Assembly: GCA_002021875.1 (NCBI GenBank)
Contig: CP018627.1
Span: 9,982,001 to 10,046,000, forward strand
DNA length: 64,000 nucleotides
Reading direction: 5' to 3'
From: Streptomyces hygroscopicus
GTDB taxonomy: Bacteria; Actinomycetota; Actinomycetes; Streptomycetales; Streptomycetaceae
Shown: positions 8,762 to 17,879 of the stretch, piece after piece
Numbering within the stretch: the first letter of the stretch is position 1
How the letters are laid out: every line of letters starts with the position of its first letter
Notes under the pieces: model-generated
Seen by the model: the letters and a program-made list of their open reading frames with translations, nothing else
The model's database searches: none
Told to the model about the DNA's origin: nothing
Position numbers and translations under genes: made by a program

Positions 8762-9717
8762 CGGCCCCGGCCCCGGCCCCCACCGCCACCGTGGCCACTG
8801 CCGCCACCGCCACTGCCACCGCCTCCCCGGTCACCTCCGGGGAGCCGGTGATCCGGCTGGACGGGCTGACGAAGCGGTTCGGCACCGGCGCCGGCTCCCT
8901 GCTCGCCGTGGACGATGTGTCGTTCGAGGTGCGGCCCGGCGAGGTCGTGGCGCTGCTGGGGCTCTCCGGCTCCGGCAAGTCGACGTTGCTCTCGCTGCTC
9001 GACGGCCTCCAGGCGCCGACCTCCGGCGACGGCACCGTCCTCGGCACCGCGCTGGCCCGGGCCGACCGGTCCGAGCTGCGCGCGCTGCGCCGCCGGATCG
9101 GCTTCGTCTTCCAGCAGTTCCACCTGGTCGGGCGGCTCAGCGTGCTGGAGAACGTGTGCACCGGCGCCCTCGGGTCGCTGCGCGGACCCCGGCTGGGGCT
9201 GCTCAGCTACCCGCGTGCGGTGCGGGAACGCGCACTGGACGGGCTGGAACAGGTGGGCCTGGCAGCACACGCCTTCCAGCGGGCGGACACCCTGTCCGGC
9301 GGCCAGCAGCAGCGCGTCGCCGTGGCCCGCGCCCTGATGCAGGAACCGGGCCTGCTGCTCGCCGACGAGCCGGTCGCCTCCCTCGACCCCGAGTCCTCGG
9401 CACAGGTCATGCGGCTGCTGACGCGCGTCGCCCGGGAGCGGGAACTGACCGTGCTGTGCAGCCTGCACCAGGTCGACCTGGCCCTGTCCTGGGCGCACCG
9501 GATCATCGGCCTGCGGTCGGGCCGGGGCGTCATGGACGTGGCCACGGAGGGCATCGACCGCGCGACGGTGATGCGGCTGTACGAGGAGGTGGCCGCCGGG
9601 AGCGCCGAGGGCGTGGCCGCCGCCGTCGCGGCCGGTTCGGCCGTCGCCCCCAGCCCCGCCTCCGCCACTGCTCCTGTCCCGGTCACCGTGTCGGCGGCGT
9701 TCACGAAGGGGGACTGA
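8758..9717 (+). CDS. phnC: Phosphonate-type ABC transporter ATP-binding protein
   Basis: 319 residues. Walker A GLSGSGKST, Q-loop FQQFHLVGRLSVLENV (typical of PhnC), signature LSGGQQQRVAVARAL, Walker B LLLADEPVASLD and H-loop CSLHQVDLAL are intact. Ala/Thr/Pro-rich extensions of about 30 residues at the N-terminus and 40 at the C-terminus exceed the usual length of ~260. GTG start overlaps the phnD stop. The partner permease PhnE is not found downstream, so this ATPase is probably stranded in a decaying locus unless it serves a permease elsewhere. Confidence 0.9.
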   Translation: MTAPAPAPTATVATAATATATASPVTSGEPVIRLDGLTKRFGTGAGSLLAVDDVSFEVRPGEVVALLGLSGSGKSTLLSLLDGLQAPTSGDGTVLGTALARADRSELRALRRRIGFVFQQFHLVGRLSVLENVCTGALGSLRGPRLGLLSYPRAVRERALDGLEQVGLAAHAFQRADTLSGGQQQRVAVARALMQEPGLLLADEPVASLDPESSAQVMRLLTRVARERELTVLCSLHQVDLALSWAHRIIGLRSGRGVMDVATEGIDRATVMRLYEEVAAGSAEGVAAAVAAGSAVAPSPASATAPVPVTVSAAFTKGD

Positions 9718-9984
9718 GTGTCCGTAGTCGACCATCATCCCCCGACCGCGCCCCCGCCGCCTCCGGTCCTGGCCCCGGCGCCACGCGCCCGCACCGGCGG
9801 ACCCTGGCCCGCCGACCGGCGGGTGGCGGAGGGGCTGGAGGCGGCGCACAACCGGCCGGTGTGGCTGGTGGCGAGCCTGAGCCGGGACGCGGCCTCCGGG
9901 CGTGCGGTGATGTGCAGCTCCACCTGGTCCCGCCCGGACAGTGTCCGGATCATCGTCGAGCTCGACGGCCCGGTCATCCCCTGA
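9718..9984 (+). CDS. Small Pro-rich ORF in the phnE position
   Basis: 88 codons starting with GTG directly after the phnC stop, with GGGGGA upstream, exactly where phnE should start. Residues 1-36 (Pro/Ala/Arg rich) could be the cytoplasmic N-terminus of a permease; the remainder (AHNRPVWLVASLSRD...) has no membrane segment and no family I recognise. Probably a deletion junction that retained a reading frame. It overlaps the convergent GH43 gene by 11 bp. Expression as a functional protein is doubtful. Confidence 0.4.
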   Translation: MSVVDHHPPTAPPPPPVLAPAPRARTGGPWPADRRVAEGLEAAHNRPVWLVASLSRDAASGRAVMCSSTWSRPDSVRIIVELDGPVIP

Positions 9985-11332
9985 CCCGATCCCGCTTCCG
10001 GCGCTGGACATACAGGCGGTTGCCCTCCGGGCCGGTCCATTCCAGTCGCACCACACCGGGGACGGCGGCGTCGGCGATGCGCGACGGGTGCGACCAGTAG
10101 CCGAAGTTCGGATTGCGGAAGAACGTCGCCCACAGATGGCCGCCGTGATCCACGAAGAAGTTGTTGTGGCCCGCCCCGACACCCGCGGTCCAGCGCTGGG
10201 AATACGGCCCCTCGAAGGTGTCCGAGACGGCCACGACGGCGTCGTACTGGTACTGCACACGGCCGGGACCCGGTGGGTCGTAGGCGTAGCGCGTGCTGCC
10301 GTCGGAATCGATCGACGTACGGTCCCACGCGGCCTGGACGAGGTAGTACTTGCTCCGGTACTTGAACACGTACGCGCCCTCGAGATACGGCTCGGGGGAG
10401 TACGGCATCTGCCGGAACGTGGGGAGCTTGGTCGTCGGGTTGATGTCCTCCATGTCGTTCCGGAACGGTGCGTACAGGTCGTTGTGGAGCACCAGCCACG
10501 CGTCGTCGCCCTCGGTGTAGAGGCTGCCGTCGATGTGGTGGTAGGCGCCGGGCTCGATGAAATCCGGGCCTCCGATGAACGATTCGCCGAAGGGCTTGTC
10601 GAGGTTGCCCTCGACGAGCCGGTACGGGCCCTCGACCCCGCCCTCGCTCACCAGCAGGAACGAACCCACCTTCCGGGAGTGGTCGCCCATGCACGCGACG
10701 AGGTACCAGGTGCCGCGGAAGTAGTGCAGCTCCGGGGCCCAGACCTGGCCGCGCTTGCCGAACTGGTCGTCGTACCAGTACTCCTGCCACGGAGCGACGA
10801 CCGTGCGCCCGGGCCGGTTCTCGCCGACGAACTCGGGCGACCACACCTTGCCCCGCTCGGCGCCGGGCCGGATGCCGGTCGTGTCCACCAGTCGCCATGG
10901 CCCGCGAAGCGACGGGGACACCCACACGAAGATGCCGTCGTTCCACGGGGCGGCCGCGCTGAGCCCGGGCACGCGGGTGGTGCCGGTGGCCACGTACATC
11001 GGACGGCCGTCCACGACAAAGCAGTTGACGTAGGTGTCCCGCATCCAGACCAGGCCGCGCTCCCGGTCGCGGGGCCGCCGTTCGAGCGGGAGGACGAAGG
11101 AGTTGTCCTGGCGCGGCCACAGGTCCAGCCGGGTGTCCGCGAGGCCGTAGGGCTCGAGTTGGGGCCAGTTCGACGGGTGTCGCCCTATCGGCGGGGCCCC
11201 CGTGGGTGATGCCTGGGCCGCGGTCGCGGGCAGTCCCGCCGCGACTCCCAGGGATCCGGCGACTCCGGTCAACAACGTCCGTCTGTCGATGTGCAACCTG
11301 TTCTCGGAGTTGGTCGGCATGGAGCACAGCAT
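9974..11332 (-). CDS. Secreted glycoside hydrolase, family 43-like
   Basis: 452 residues. A Tat signal (DRRTLLTGVAGSLGVAAGLP) is followed by a five-bladed beta-propeller-type domain with GH43 features: blade-edge aromatic and acidic motifs such as VWMRDTYVN, KVWSPEF, QVWAPELHYFRGTWYL and GGPDFIEPGAYHHIDGSLY. GH43 members are arabinanases, xylosidases or galactosidases acting on plant polysaccharides; the exact substrate is not evident. Two starts (11332 and 11320) are four codons apart; neither has a strong Shine-Dalgarno. Monocistronic and convergent with the phn relic. Confidence 0.8.
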   Translation of the reverse strand: MLCSMPTNSENRLHIDRRTLLTGVAGSLGVAAGLPATAAQASPTGAPPIGRHPSNWPQLEPYGLADTRLDLWPRQDNSFVLPLERRPRDRERGLVWMRDTYVNCFVVDGRPMYVATGTTRVPGLSAAAPWNDGIFVWVSPSLRGPWRLVDTTGIRPGAERGKVWSPEFVGENRPGRTVVAPWQEYWYDDQFGKRGQVWAPELHYFRGTWYLVACMGDHSRKVGSFLLVSEGGVEGPYRLVEGNLDKPFGESFIGGPDFIEPGAYHHIDGSLYTEGDDAWLVLHNDLYAPFRNDMEDINPTTKLPTFRQMPYSPEPYLEGAYVFKYRSKYYLVQAAWDRTSIDSDGSTRYAYDPPGPGRVQYQYDAVVAVSDTFEGPYSQRWTAGVGAGHNNFFVDHGGHLWATFFRNPNFGYWSHPSRIADAAVPGVVRLEWTGPEGNRLYVQRRKRDRVRG

Positions 11333-11549
11333 GCGAACGCCCGCTGATTTTCGTCAAGAGTCAGTACAAAAATGATCCGGAGGGGGCCGAATGGTAAGAG
11401 GCGGCTGCCGACCGCGCATCCGCACCGCCGGGCCATGACCGTGGCCCCCTGCGATGGGTGCAGTATGGGGTATATCGGGGTATCTGGCGGGAACCCGCTG
11501 CGGGGCGCCCGGAGGGCCCGGACACTCCGCCCGGAAAGGCGGTCGCTCT

Positions 11550-13532
11550 ATGGATCTGCCCCGTGCTCGCGCGCACGGCACCGTGACGCAGCGACTGATC
11601 GGCGATCACCTGTTGTCCGGCCGCATGGAGCCGGGGGAGGAGATCGCGCTGCGCGTGGACCAGACGCTGACGCAGGATGCCACCGGCACGCTGGTGATGC
11701 AGGAGCTGGAGGCGCTGGCCCTGGACCGGGTCCGGACCGAGGCCAGTGTGCAGTACGTGGACCACAACATCCTGCAGGCCGACGAGCGCAACGCCGAGGA
11801 CCATCTCTTCCTGCGCTCGGCCGCCCGCCGCTTCGGCCTGTGGTTCTCCAAGCCCGGCAACGGCGTCTCACACCCCACACACATGCACCACTTCGGCGCT
11901 CCCGGCAAAACCCTCGCCGGTTCGGACTCGCACACCTGCGCCGGCGGCTCTCTGGGCATGCTCGCGATCGGCACCGGCGGCCTGGAAGTGGCACTCGCCA
12001 TCGCCGGACGGCCCCTCCACCTCACCATGCCCAAGGTCTGGGGCATTCGGCTGACCGGGGAGCTTCCTCCCTGGGTGAGCGCCAAGGACGTGATCCTGGA
12101 GCTGCTGCGCCGTCACGGAGTGCAAGGAGGTGTCCAACGTGTTCTGGAGTACCACGGACCCGGTCTCGCCTCCCTCACCGCGATGGACCGGCACGTCATC
12201 GCGAACATGGGGGCGGAACTCGGCGCCACCACCACCGTCTTCCCCTCGGACGAGGCGGTGCGCGGCTTCCTCGACGGGGTGGGGCGTGGCGATGACTTCG
12301 TCGAGATCGCCGCGGAACAGGACGCGTCCTACGACCTCGACGAGGAGATCGACCTGTCGTCCTTGGAGCCGCTCATCGCACGGCCCACCTCTCCGGGAAA
12401 CGTCGTGCCGGTCAGGAAGGTGGCCGGAGAGCCCATTGCCCAGGTCGTCATCGGCTCCTCCGCCAACCCCGGATTCCGCGACTTCGCCGTCCCGGCCGCC
12501 ATGGTGGCCCGGCGGCAGGTCCCGGCCGGGGTGAGCTTCGACATCAACCCGACATCCCGCGAGATCCTCCAGGACCTGACGCGCCGCGGCGCGACGTTCG
12601 ACCTGATCGCCGCCGGTGCCCGGATCCACCAGTCGGGCTGTCTGGGCTGCATCGGCATGGGACAGGCACCGGCCTCCGGACGCAATTCCCTGCGCACCTT
12701 CCCGCGCAACTTCCCCGGCCGTTCCGGCACCGAGGACGACGCGGTGTGGCTGTGCTCACCGGAGACCGCCACGGCCTCCGCGCTGACCGGCGTCATCACG
12801 GATCCGCGCGACTGGGCCGACCGCCTCTCGGCGGTTCCTCCCGCGCCGGACCTACCCGACCCGCCCGCGAACAACGACGCCATGCTGGAGCCGCCGTTGC
12901 CACCGGACGAGGCCGCGCGCGTATCGCTGGAACGCGGCCCCAACATTTCCGCACTGCCGGAGCTGGATCCGCTGCCGGACAGCCTGCACGGCCCCGTCCT
13001 CCTCAAGGCCGGCGACGATGTCTCGACCGACGAGATCTCCCCGGCCGGAGCGGCCGCCCTGCCCTACCGCTCCAACATCCCCAAGCTGGCGGGATTCACC
13101 CTCACCCGGCTGGACCCCGACTACCCGCGGCGTGCCGAGGCGGTCCGGGAGGACGGCGGGCATCTCATCGTCGCCGGTGCGAACTACGGCCAGGGCTCTT
13201 CCCGCGAACACGCCGCCATCACACCGCGCTACCTCGGGCTGCGAGCGGTCATCGCCAAGTCCTACGCCCGCATCCACTGGCAGAACCTCGTCAACTTCGG
13301 TGTTCTGCCACTGGAGTTCGTGGATCCCGCCGACTACGAGCGCATCGAGACCGACGACCGGCTGCATCTGTCCGGGCTGCGCGGGACCCTCTCCCCGGGC
13401 GGTGCCCCGACTCTTCGCGTCCGCAACGCGACCCGGGACGAGGAGTACGCCGTCCGTCACCGTCTCTCCCCCCGACAGCGGGAAGCGGTTCTCGCCGGTG
13501 GCGTCATCCCGGCACTCGCGCACGAGCAATGA
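11550..13532 (+). CDS. Aconitate hydratase, single-chain (mitochondrial/LeuCD-like) type
   Basis: 660 residues. Iron-sulfur ligands appear in SDSHTCAGG and GCLGCIGMG (three Cys of the 4Fe-4S cluster), and the C-terminal swivel domain has DEISPAG and GANYGQGSSREHAA with the catalytic Ser/Arg. This layout equals LeuC plus LeuD fused and is much shorter than the ~900-residue AcnA usual in Streptomyces, so it may be a second aconitase or act on a related hydroxyacid. ATG 11550 follows GGAAAGGCGG; an upstream frame extension lacks family similarity. The YceI gene starts immediately at its stop. Confidence 0.9.
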   Translation: MDLPRARAHGTVTQRLIGDHLLSGRMEPGEEIALRVDQTLTQDATGTLVMQELEALALDRVRTEASVQYVDHNILQADERNAEDHLFLRSAARRFGLWFSKPGNGVSHPTHMHHFGAPGKTLAGSDSHTCAGGSLGMLAIGTGGLEVALAIAGRPLHLTMPKVWGIRLTGELPPWVSAKDVILELLRRHGVQGGVQRVLEYHGPGLASLTAMDRHVIANMGAELGATTTVFPSDEAVRGFLDGVGRGDDFVEIAAEQDASYDLDEEIDLSSLEPLIARPTSPGNVVPVRKVAGEPIAQVVIGSSANPGFRDFAVPAAMVARRQVPAGVSFDINPTSREILQDLTRRGATFDLIAAGARIHQSGCLGCIGMGQAPASGRNSLRTFPRNFPGRSGTEDDAVWLCSPETATASALTGVITDPRDWADRLSAVPPAPDLPDPPANNDAMLEPPLPPDEAARVSLERGPNISALPELDPLPDSLHGPVLLKAGDDVSTDEISPAGAAALPYRSNIPKLAGFTLTRLDPDYPRRAEAVREDGGHLIVAGANYGQGSSREHAAITPRYLGLRAVIAKSYARIHWQNLVNFGVLPLEFVDPADYERIETDDRLHLSGLRGTLSPGGAPTLRVRNATRDEEYAVRHRLSPRQREAVLAGGVIPALAHEQ

Positions 13533-14117
13533 GTGGTGAGCACTGTGACATTGAGTGAGGGAAGCCATCGCCTCGGGCCGCCGGGCGGACGACTGCTGAT
13601 CAAGACCAGCCGTACCGGGCTCGGCCGGAGGGCGGGGCACGATCTGACGATCGAGGCCACCCGCTGGTCCGGGGAGGCGACGGTGGTCGGCGGTGCCCCC
13701 GAGGAGTCGTCGGTGACCGTGACGGTCGAGACGGACTCGTTGAGCGTCCGGGAGGCGACCGGCGGGCTGAAGCCGCTCAGCGAGGGCGACCGGGCCGAGA
13801 TCGAGCGGACGCTGGAGGGCAAGGGACTGCTGCACACCGCGGAGCACCCCACGATCACCTTCCGCTCCACGCGGATCACCGGAACGCCCGAGTCCTTCGA
13901 GATCACGGGCGACCTCACCATCAAGGGCCGGACCCACCCGGTGACGGTGCACGGGAGCGGCGATCCCGGGGGAACGCTGCGCGGCTGGGCGTCCGTCACC
14001 CAATCCACCTGGGGCATCAAGCCGTACAGCGCGTTCCTGGGCGCGCTGAAGCTCTCCGACGAGGTCCGGATCGAGTTCGAAGCGACCGGGCCGGAGCCGG
14101 CACCCGGCCCCGGATAG
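13533..14117 (+). CDS. YceI family protein
   Basis: 194 residues, the YceI lipocalin-like fold that binds isoprenoid-type lipids in characterised members. Recognisable strands include HDLTIEATRWSGEA, HPTITFRSTRI and GDLTIKGRTHPVTV. No signal peptide, so probably cytoplasmic, as in many actinobacterial copies. GTG codons at 13533 and 13536 directly follow the aconitase TGA, implying coupling; the first is chosen. The stop TAG lies in the loop of a strong terminator hairpin. Confidence 0.85.
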   Translation: MVSTVTLSEGSHRLGPPGGRLLIKTSRTGLGRRAGHDLTIEATRWSGEATVVGGAPEESSVTVTVETDSLSVREATGGLKPLSEGDRAEIERTLEGKGLLHTAEHPTITFRSTRITGTPESFEITGDLTIKGRTHPVTVHGSGDPGGTLRGWASVTQSTWGIKPYSAFLGALKLSDEVRIEFEATGPEPAPGPG

Positions 14118-14131
14118 TCGCCGGGGCCGGG
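14103..14131. terminator. Bidirectional terminator hairpin
   Basis: Perfect 11-bp inverted repeat (CCCGGCCCCGG, loop ATAGTCG, complement) between convergent YceI and sulfatase genes. The YceI stop codon lies in the loop. GC-rich without a U-tract, the common actinobacterial form. Confidence 0.7.
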
Positions 14132-14143
14132 TCGCGGGCGCCG

Positions 14144-15664
14144 CTAGGTCTGCGTCCGGGACGCGGCTTGGCAGCTTTCCGCGCCCTTGCATTGCTGGAG
14201 CGCGGTGAGGGTGTGGTGCAGGGCGGCCCGTTGTGCGGCCGAGAGCGACGCCGCCCGGTTGGTCAACTGGTCGGGGTCGGAGCCCAGCGCATAGAACTCG
14301 CGCTCCCCATCGGCGTATTCGACGTAGAGGGAGTCGTCGGTCCTCATCGCCGTGTAGGTCGGCGGGTCGCCGCTGTCCTTGGGCGCCGCGTCGGGGTCAC
14401 CCTCCTTGGACGTCGCGTGATGGTGTTCGACCAGGGCGGCCTGGCGCCATTCGTTCTCCGTCCGGCCGTGCATCAGGTCGCTGAGGCTGCGCCCGTCCAC
14501 GGTCGACGGCGGCTTCACGCCGGCCAGGTCCAGGAAGGTCGGGTTGATGTCGACGTTCTCCGCGAGCCGCGACACCTCCGCACCGGCCGGAACGCCGGGT
14601 CCGGTGACCATCATCGGCACCTTGACGTCGGTGTCGTAGGCGGTCTGCTTTCCCGGGCGGAGCCGGTGTTCGCCCATGTGGAAGCCGTTGTCGGAGCCGA
14701 ACACGAGGTAGGTGTCGTCCGCCAGGCCCTTCTCCTGGAGTGTCTTCTCCAGCTGACCGATCATGGCGTCGACCGCCTGGACGGAGCGCACCCGCTTGGC
14801 GAACTTCTGGTCGGTCTCCTCCTTCTCCTTCGCCGTCAGTGGCGACAAGGAGCGCTGCCACTTCGGCGCGTTGCGGGTGGCCTTGTCGTAGGCGTCGGTC
14901 CGGGGCGCCTTGAGCCCGGGGAACGTGTCCTTGTCGCGCGGCGCGGGTGTGGCGGGGCCGTGCGGCGCGAACGTGGCCACCTCCAGCATGAACGGCTTCT
15001 TCGCATCCGCCGAGGAGCCGATGAAGGAGGTCGCCTTCTTCGACAACACGTCCGTCAGATAGTCCTGGGGGGCCTTCCCATAGGGCACGACCTTGCCGTT
15101 CTCGTTCAGGTCGTACTTGTACTCCTTGTAGCCGTCCCCGGCCACGTCCCACTCGTCCCAGCCGGAGGGGACATACGGCTTGGAGGTGCCGTTCTTGTCG
15201 GCCGGCTGGTACCCGTTGAGGTACTTGCCCATGAACCCGGTGCGGTAGCCGGCGCGCTGCAGCGCGGGCCCGAAGGTCTTCTCCTCGTTGCGGTTCTTCA
15301 GGAACGCGCCGTAGCCGCCGTCGTCGCCGGTGTTGGTGAAGACCCCGGTGTTGTGCGGGTACTGACCGGTGAGGAGGGACGTACGCGACGGACAGCACAG
15401 CGAGTCCGTGGCGAAGAAGTTCGTGAAGGTGGTGCCCTTCTTCTGGAGCTGCCGCACATGCGGCAGGTACTCCACGAGATTCCACGCCAGGTCGTCCGTG
15501 AGGACGTACACGATGTTGGGCTTCTTGCCCGAGCTCGAGGTGTCGGCCGTGGGGGAGTCACCTTCGGTGGCCGCGCTCACCACTCTCGCGCACGAGGCCA
15601 GCAAGGCGATGGCCAGAGCCGCACACAAGGCGGCGAGGACACGTGGACGGCGACTGCCGAACAT
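14144..15664 (-). CDS. Lipoprotein arylsulfatase-type sulfatase
   Basis: 506 residues. A lipoprotein signal with lipobox LLASC (Cys25) is followed by a type I sulfatase domain. NIVYVLTDDLAWN supplies metal-binding Asp residues. CCPSRTSLLTGQYPHNTG holds Cys90, the CxPSR cysteine expected to become formylglycine. FGSDNGFHMGEHRL completes the metal site. Closest in layout to N-acetylglucosamine-6-sulfatase/heparan-type enzymes. Surface-tethered hydrolysis of sulfate esters is expected. AGGAGGT precedes ATG 15664. No sulfatase-maturating enzyme is adjacent; it would act in trans. Confidence 0.92.
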   Translation of the reverse strand: MFGSRRPRVLAALCAALAIALLASCARVVSAATEGDSPTADTSSSGKKPNIVYVLTDDLAWNLVEYLPHVRQLQKKGTTFTNFFATDSLCCPSRTSLLTGQYPHNTGVFTNTGDDGGYGAFLKNRNEEKTFGPALQRAGYRTGFMGKYLNGYQPADKNGTSKPYVPSGWDEWDVAGDGYKEYKYDLNENGKVVPYGKAPQDYLTDVLSKKATSFIGSSADAKKPFMLEVATFAPHGPATPAPRDKDTFPGLKAPRTDAYDKATRNAPKWQRSLSPLTAKEKEETDQKFAKRVRSVQAVDAMIGQLEKTLQEKGLADDTYLVFGSDNGFHMGEHRLRPGKQTAYDTDVKVPMMVTGPGVPAGAEVSRLAENVDINPTFLDLAGVKPPSTVDGRSLSDLMHGRTENEWRQAALVEHHHATSKEGDPDAAPKDSGDPPTYTAMRTDDSLYVEYADGEREFYALGSDPDQLTNRAASLSAAQRAALHHTLTALQQCKGAESCQAASRTQT

Positions 15665-15787
15665 GGCGCAACCTCCTACGAGTTGGGCGTCTTCGTCGCT
15701 CGGACCGTAGGAGAGGGCTTTGTGTGTTTCTTGTGAGGCACCCGCCGGGCCCAGGGGCGGCCCGGCGTGCCTGTCGTGGATATGCGG

Positions 15788-16786
15788 TCAGTGCTGCGGC
15801 GTCGTGGCCGACGGCGTGGCGGCGTGTTCCTTGACGAGTTCGTACGAGCGCAGGCGGGCCGCCAGCGCGTAGACCGGCGTGACCAGCATCAGCTCGTCCG
15901 CCCCGGTCGCGTCCGCCACTTCCGCCAGCCGCCGCACGACGGTCGCGGGCGTGCCGTAAGCCTGCTGGGACCGGAAGGCCGCCAGCGCCTGCCGATCCTC
16001 CGCCGTGAACGGGTGCGCGGACGCTTCTTCGGGCGAGGGGAACGGAACCTCGCTGTGCCCCTTGAGGAGCCCGGCCTTGACCACATCCATCGGGCCGGAC
16101 AGCCGCGCCGCCTCCTCCTGGGTCTCGGCGCAGATCGTTTCCACGCACACCAGCACCCGGGGGCTCGCACACCACGGGGACGGCGCGAAGTGCGCACGGT
16201 AGTGGCCGAGCGCGGCGAGGGTGTTGTCGGGGCGGATGTGATGGGCGAAGGCGAGCGGCAGGCCGAGCTCCGCGGCGAGCGCGGCACCGGCGGTGCTGGA
16301 GGCCAGCAGCCACGGCTCAGGCAGCGGGCCGAGCGCGACCTCCTCGACCAGGAACCGCAGCGTCGCCGCCACGTCGTCCCGGTACTCGTCGTCCGTCGTC
16401 GGTCCGGCGCCGCGCCGCAGCGCCCGGGCCGTGGACTCGTCGAAGGTGCCGGGGCCGCGGCCGATGCCCAGGTCGATCCGGTCGGGGTGCAGCGCGGCGA
16501 GGGTGCCGAACTGCTCCGCCAGCATGATGGGGGCGTGGTTGGGGGCGAGTACGCCTCCGGAGCCCAGGCGGATGGCCGATGTCGACGCGGCCGCGTGGGC
16601 GGTCAGGACCACGGGTGGGAAGGCGCCGATGGCGGGGGAGTGGTGGTGCTCGGCATACCAGAGTCGGTGGTAGCCGAGGGCGTCGAGACGCTGGGCGAAG
16701 GCGGTGGTGTCACGTAGCGTGTCCACGGCTCGCGTACCAGTCTGGACCATGGCGACTTCCAGCGCGGAGAGCGGCACATCGATCAT
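15788..16786 (-). CDS. LLM-class flavin-dependent oxidoreductase
   Basis: 332 residues, luciferase-like TIM barrel of the MsnO8 subgroup: LDALGYHRLWYAEHHHSPAIG at the N-terminus, SGGVLAPNHAPIMLAEQFGTLAALHPDRIDLGIGRGPG in the middle and a conserved C-terminal tail (GADELMLVTPVY). Uses reduced flavin (FMNH2 or F420) to oxidise an unknown substrate. ATG 16786 is chosen because similarity starts at MIDVPLSALEVAMV; an upstream extension is unlike the family. Monocistronic, divergent from a P450 relic. Confidence 0.88.
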   Translation of the reverse strand: MIDVPLSALEVAMVQTGTRAVDTLRDTTAFAQRLDALGYHRLWYAEHHHSPAIGAFPPVVLTAHAAASTSAIRLGSGGVLAPNHAPIMLAEQFGTLAALHPDRIDLGIGRGPGTFDESTARALRRGAGPTTDDEYRDDVAATLRFLVEEVALGPLPEPWLLASSTAGAALAAELGLPLAFAHHIRPDNTLAALGHYRAHFAPSPWCASPRVLVCVETICAETQEEAARLSGPMDVVKAGLLKGHSEVPFPSPEEASAHPFTAEDRQALAAFRSQQAYGTPATVVRRLAEVADATGADELMLVTPVYALAARLRSYELVKEHAATPSATTPQH

Positions 16787-16884
16787 GCAGTGAGCATACG
16801 GAGTGCGGGTAGCCTCAGGCAGCCGTTCGCCCAACGACCGGTGACCGGGTCACCCACGCCGGGGGCGCGGCGCCCGGAAGCCGG

Positions 16885-17185
16885 GCCCCGGCGCGTCGGC
16901 GAGGGCGTCATCATGGCCAACGACATCGGCAGCCGCGACCCCGACGCCTTCAGTGGCGACCCCGAGCGGCTGGACCTCCGGCGCGACGCCCGCCGCCACC
17001 TGGCCTTCAGCTTCGGGGTGCACCAGTGCCTGGGCCAAACCCTCGCGCGCATGGAGCTCCAGGTCATCTACAGCACCCTCTACCGGCGCATTCCCACACT
17101 GAAACTGGCGACCGAACTGGAGAAGATCCCGTTCAAGCACGACGGGATCGTCTACGGCGTCTATGAGCTTCCCGTGGCCTGGTGA
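16885..17185 (+). pseudogene. Cytochrome P450 C-terminal relic
   Basis: About 100 codons match only the C-terminal fifth of a CYP105-like P450: GEGVIMANDIGSRDPDAF, then the heme loop FSFGVHQCLGQTLARMEL with the axial Cys, then the final KHDGIVYGVYELPV. The I-helix, ExxR and everything upstream are gone, so no catalysis is possible. The second G of the heme loop FGFG is replaced by Ser. It adjoins a broken methyltransferase, suggesting a lost natural-product tailoring region. Confidence 0.8.
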
Positions 17186-17258
17186 TGTCCCTCGGACATG
17201 CACGTCCGAGCCGCGGGTGGACCAGACAGAGGATCCATCGATCAGGAAGGCAGTGCGC

Positions 17259-17715
17259 ATGCCCGAGTCCAACCTGCCCGTGCCGGTGCCGGAAGCCGTC
17301 GGCAAGCTCTACGACGAGATCCTCCACGAAGAGCTGAGCTACGGCTTCGTCAACCGCCGGCTCCACATCGGCTTCTGAGACGATCCGGAGTCCGACACTC
17401 CGTACGAGGAAGCGGCCGTACGGTTCACCGACGTCGTCATCGAGCGCCTCAAGGTGGACGCCAACGCCCATGTCCTCGACCTCGGCCGCGGGGTGGGCGG
17501 ACCGGGCCTGCAGATCGTGGAGCGCACCGGTGCCAGGGTCACCGGCATCAGCATCAGCGAGGAGCAGATCAAGGCAAGTGCTCAGAGAGGTCTGCCGGGT
17601 GCTGCGCCCCAGCGGCCGGCTCGTCCTCACCGAGTTCTTCGAGCGCGGCCCGCGCAAGGCCGAGCGGAACCCGGCCATCGACGGCTGCCTCCTGGCCGTG
17701 GCCGGGCGTCCCTGA
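17259..17715 (+). pseudogene. SAM-dependent methyltransferase pseudogene
   Basis: The gene opens with an intact N-terminus (MPESNLPVPVPEAVGKLYDEILH...) but a TGA at 17376-17378 replaces the expected Trp codon in HIGFW-DDPE. The frame continues with the SAM-binding motif (VLDLGRGVGGPGLQIVER; the usual Cys of DLGCGVG is Arg) and GISISEEQIK, then loses about 80-100 residues. After a frameshift near 17575 it resumes with VLREVCRVLRPSGRLVLTEFF. Three independent lesions make it clearly dead. The family matches the sugar/polyketide O-methyltransferases of secondary-metabolite clusters. Confidence 0.82.
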
Positions 17716-17879
17716 TCAGTCCTCCCCGGCACGACTGAACCTCACCGGTCGACGCCGGGCAGGCCGCCTCGGCGTCGGCCGGTGTGCGTTTGTTCGCGGT
17801 CGGGGCGGCAGGCAGTTCGGAACCCTGATGGCCGGGTAGGCGTTGGACCGCTTGAACGATGAGTAAGGAGCGGAACCGC

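Noticed and set aside
17216..17231. GTGGACCAGACAGAG as a further dre site
   Set aside because: Only the left half fits the consensus; the right half has four mismatches.
17376..17378. In-frame TGA read as selenocysteine in the methyltransferase
   Set aside because: The position is a conserved Trp (TGG to TGA), no SECIS-like hairpin follows, and the gene has other lesions.
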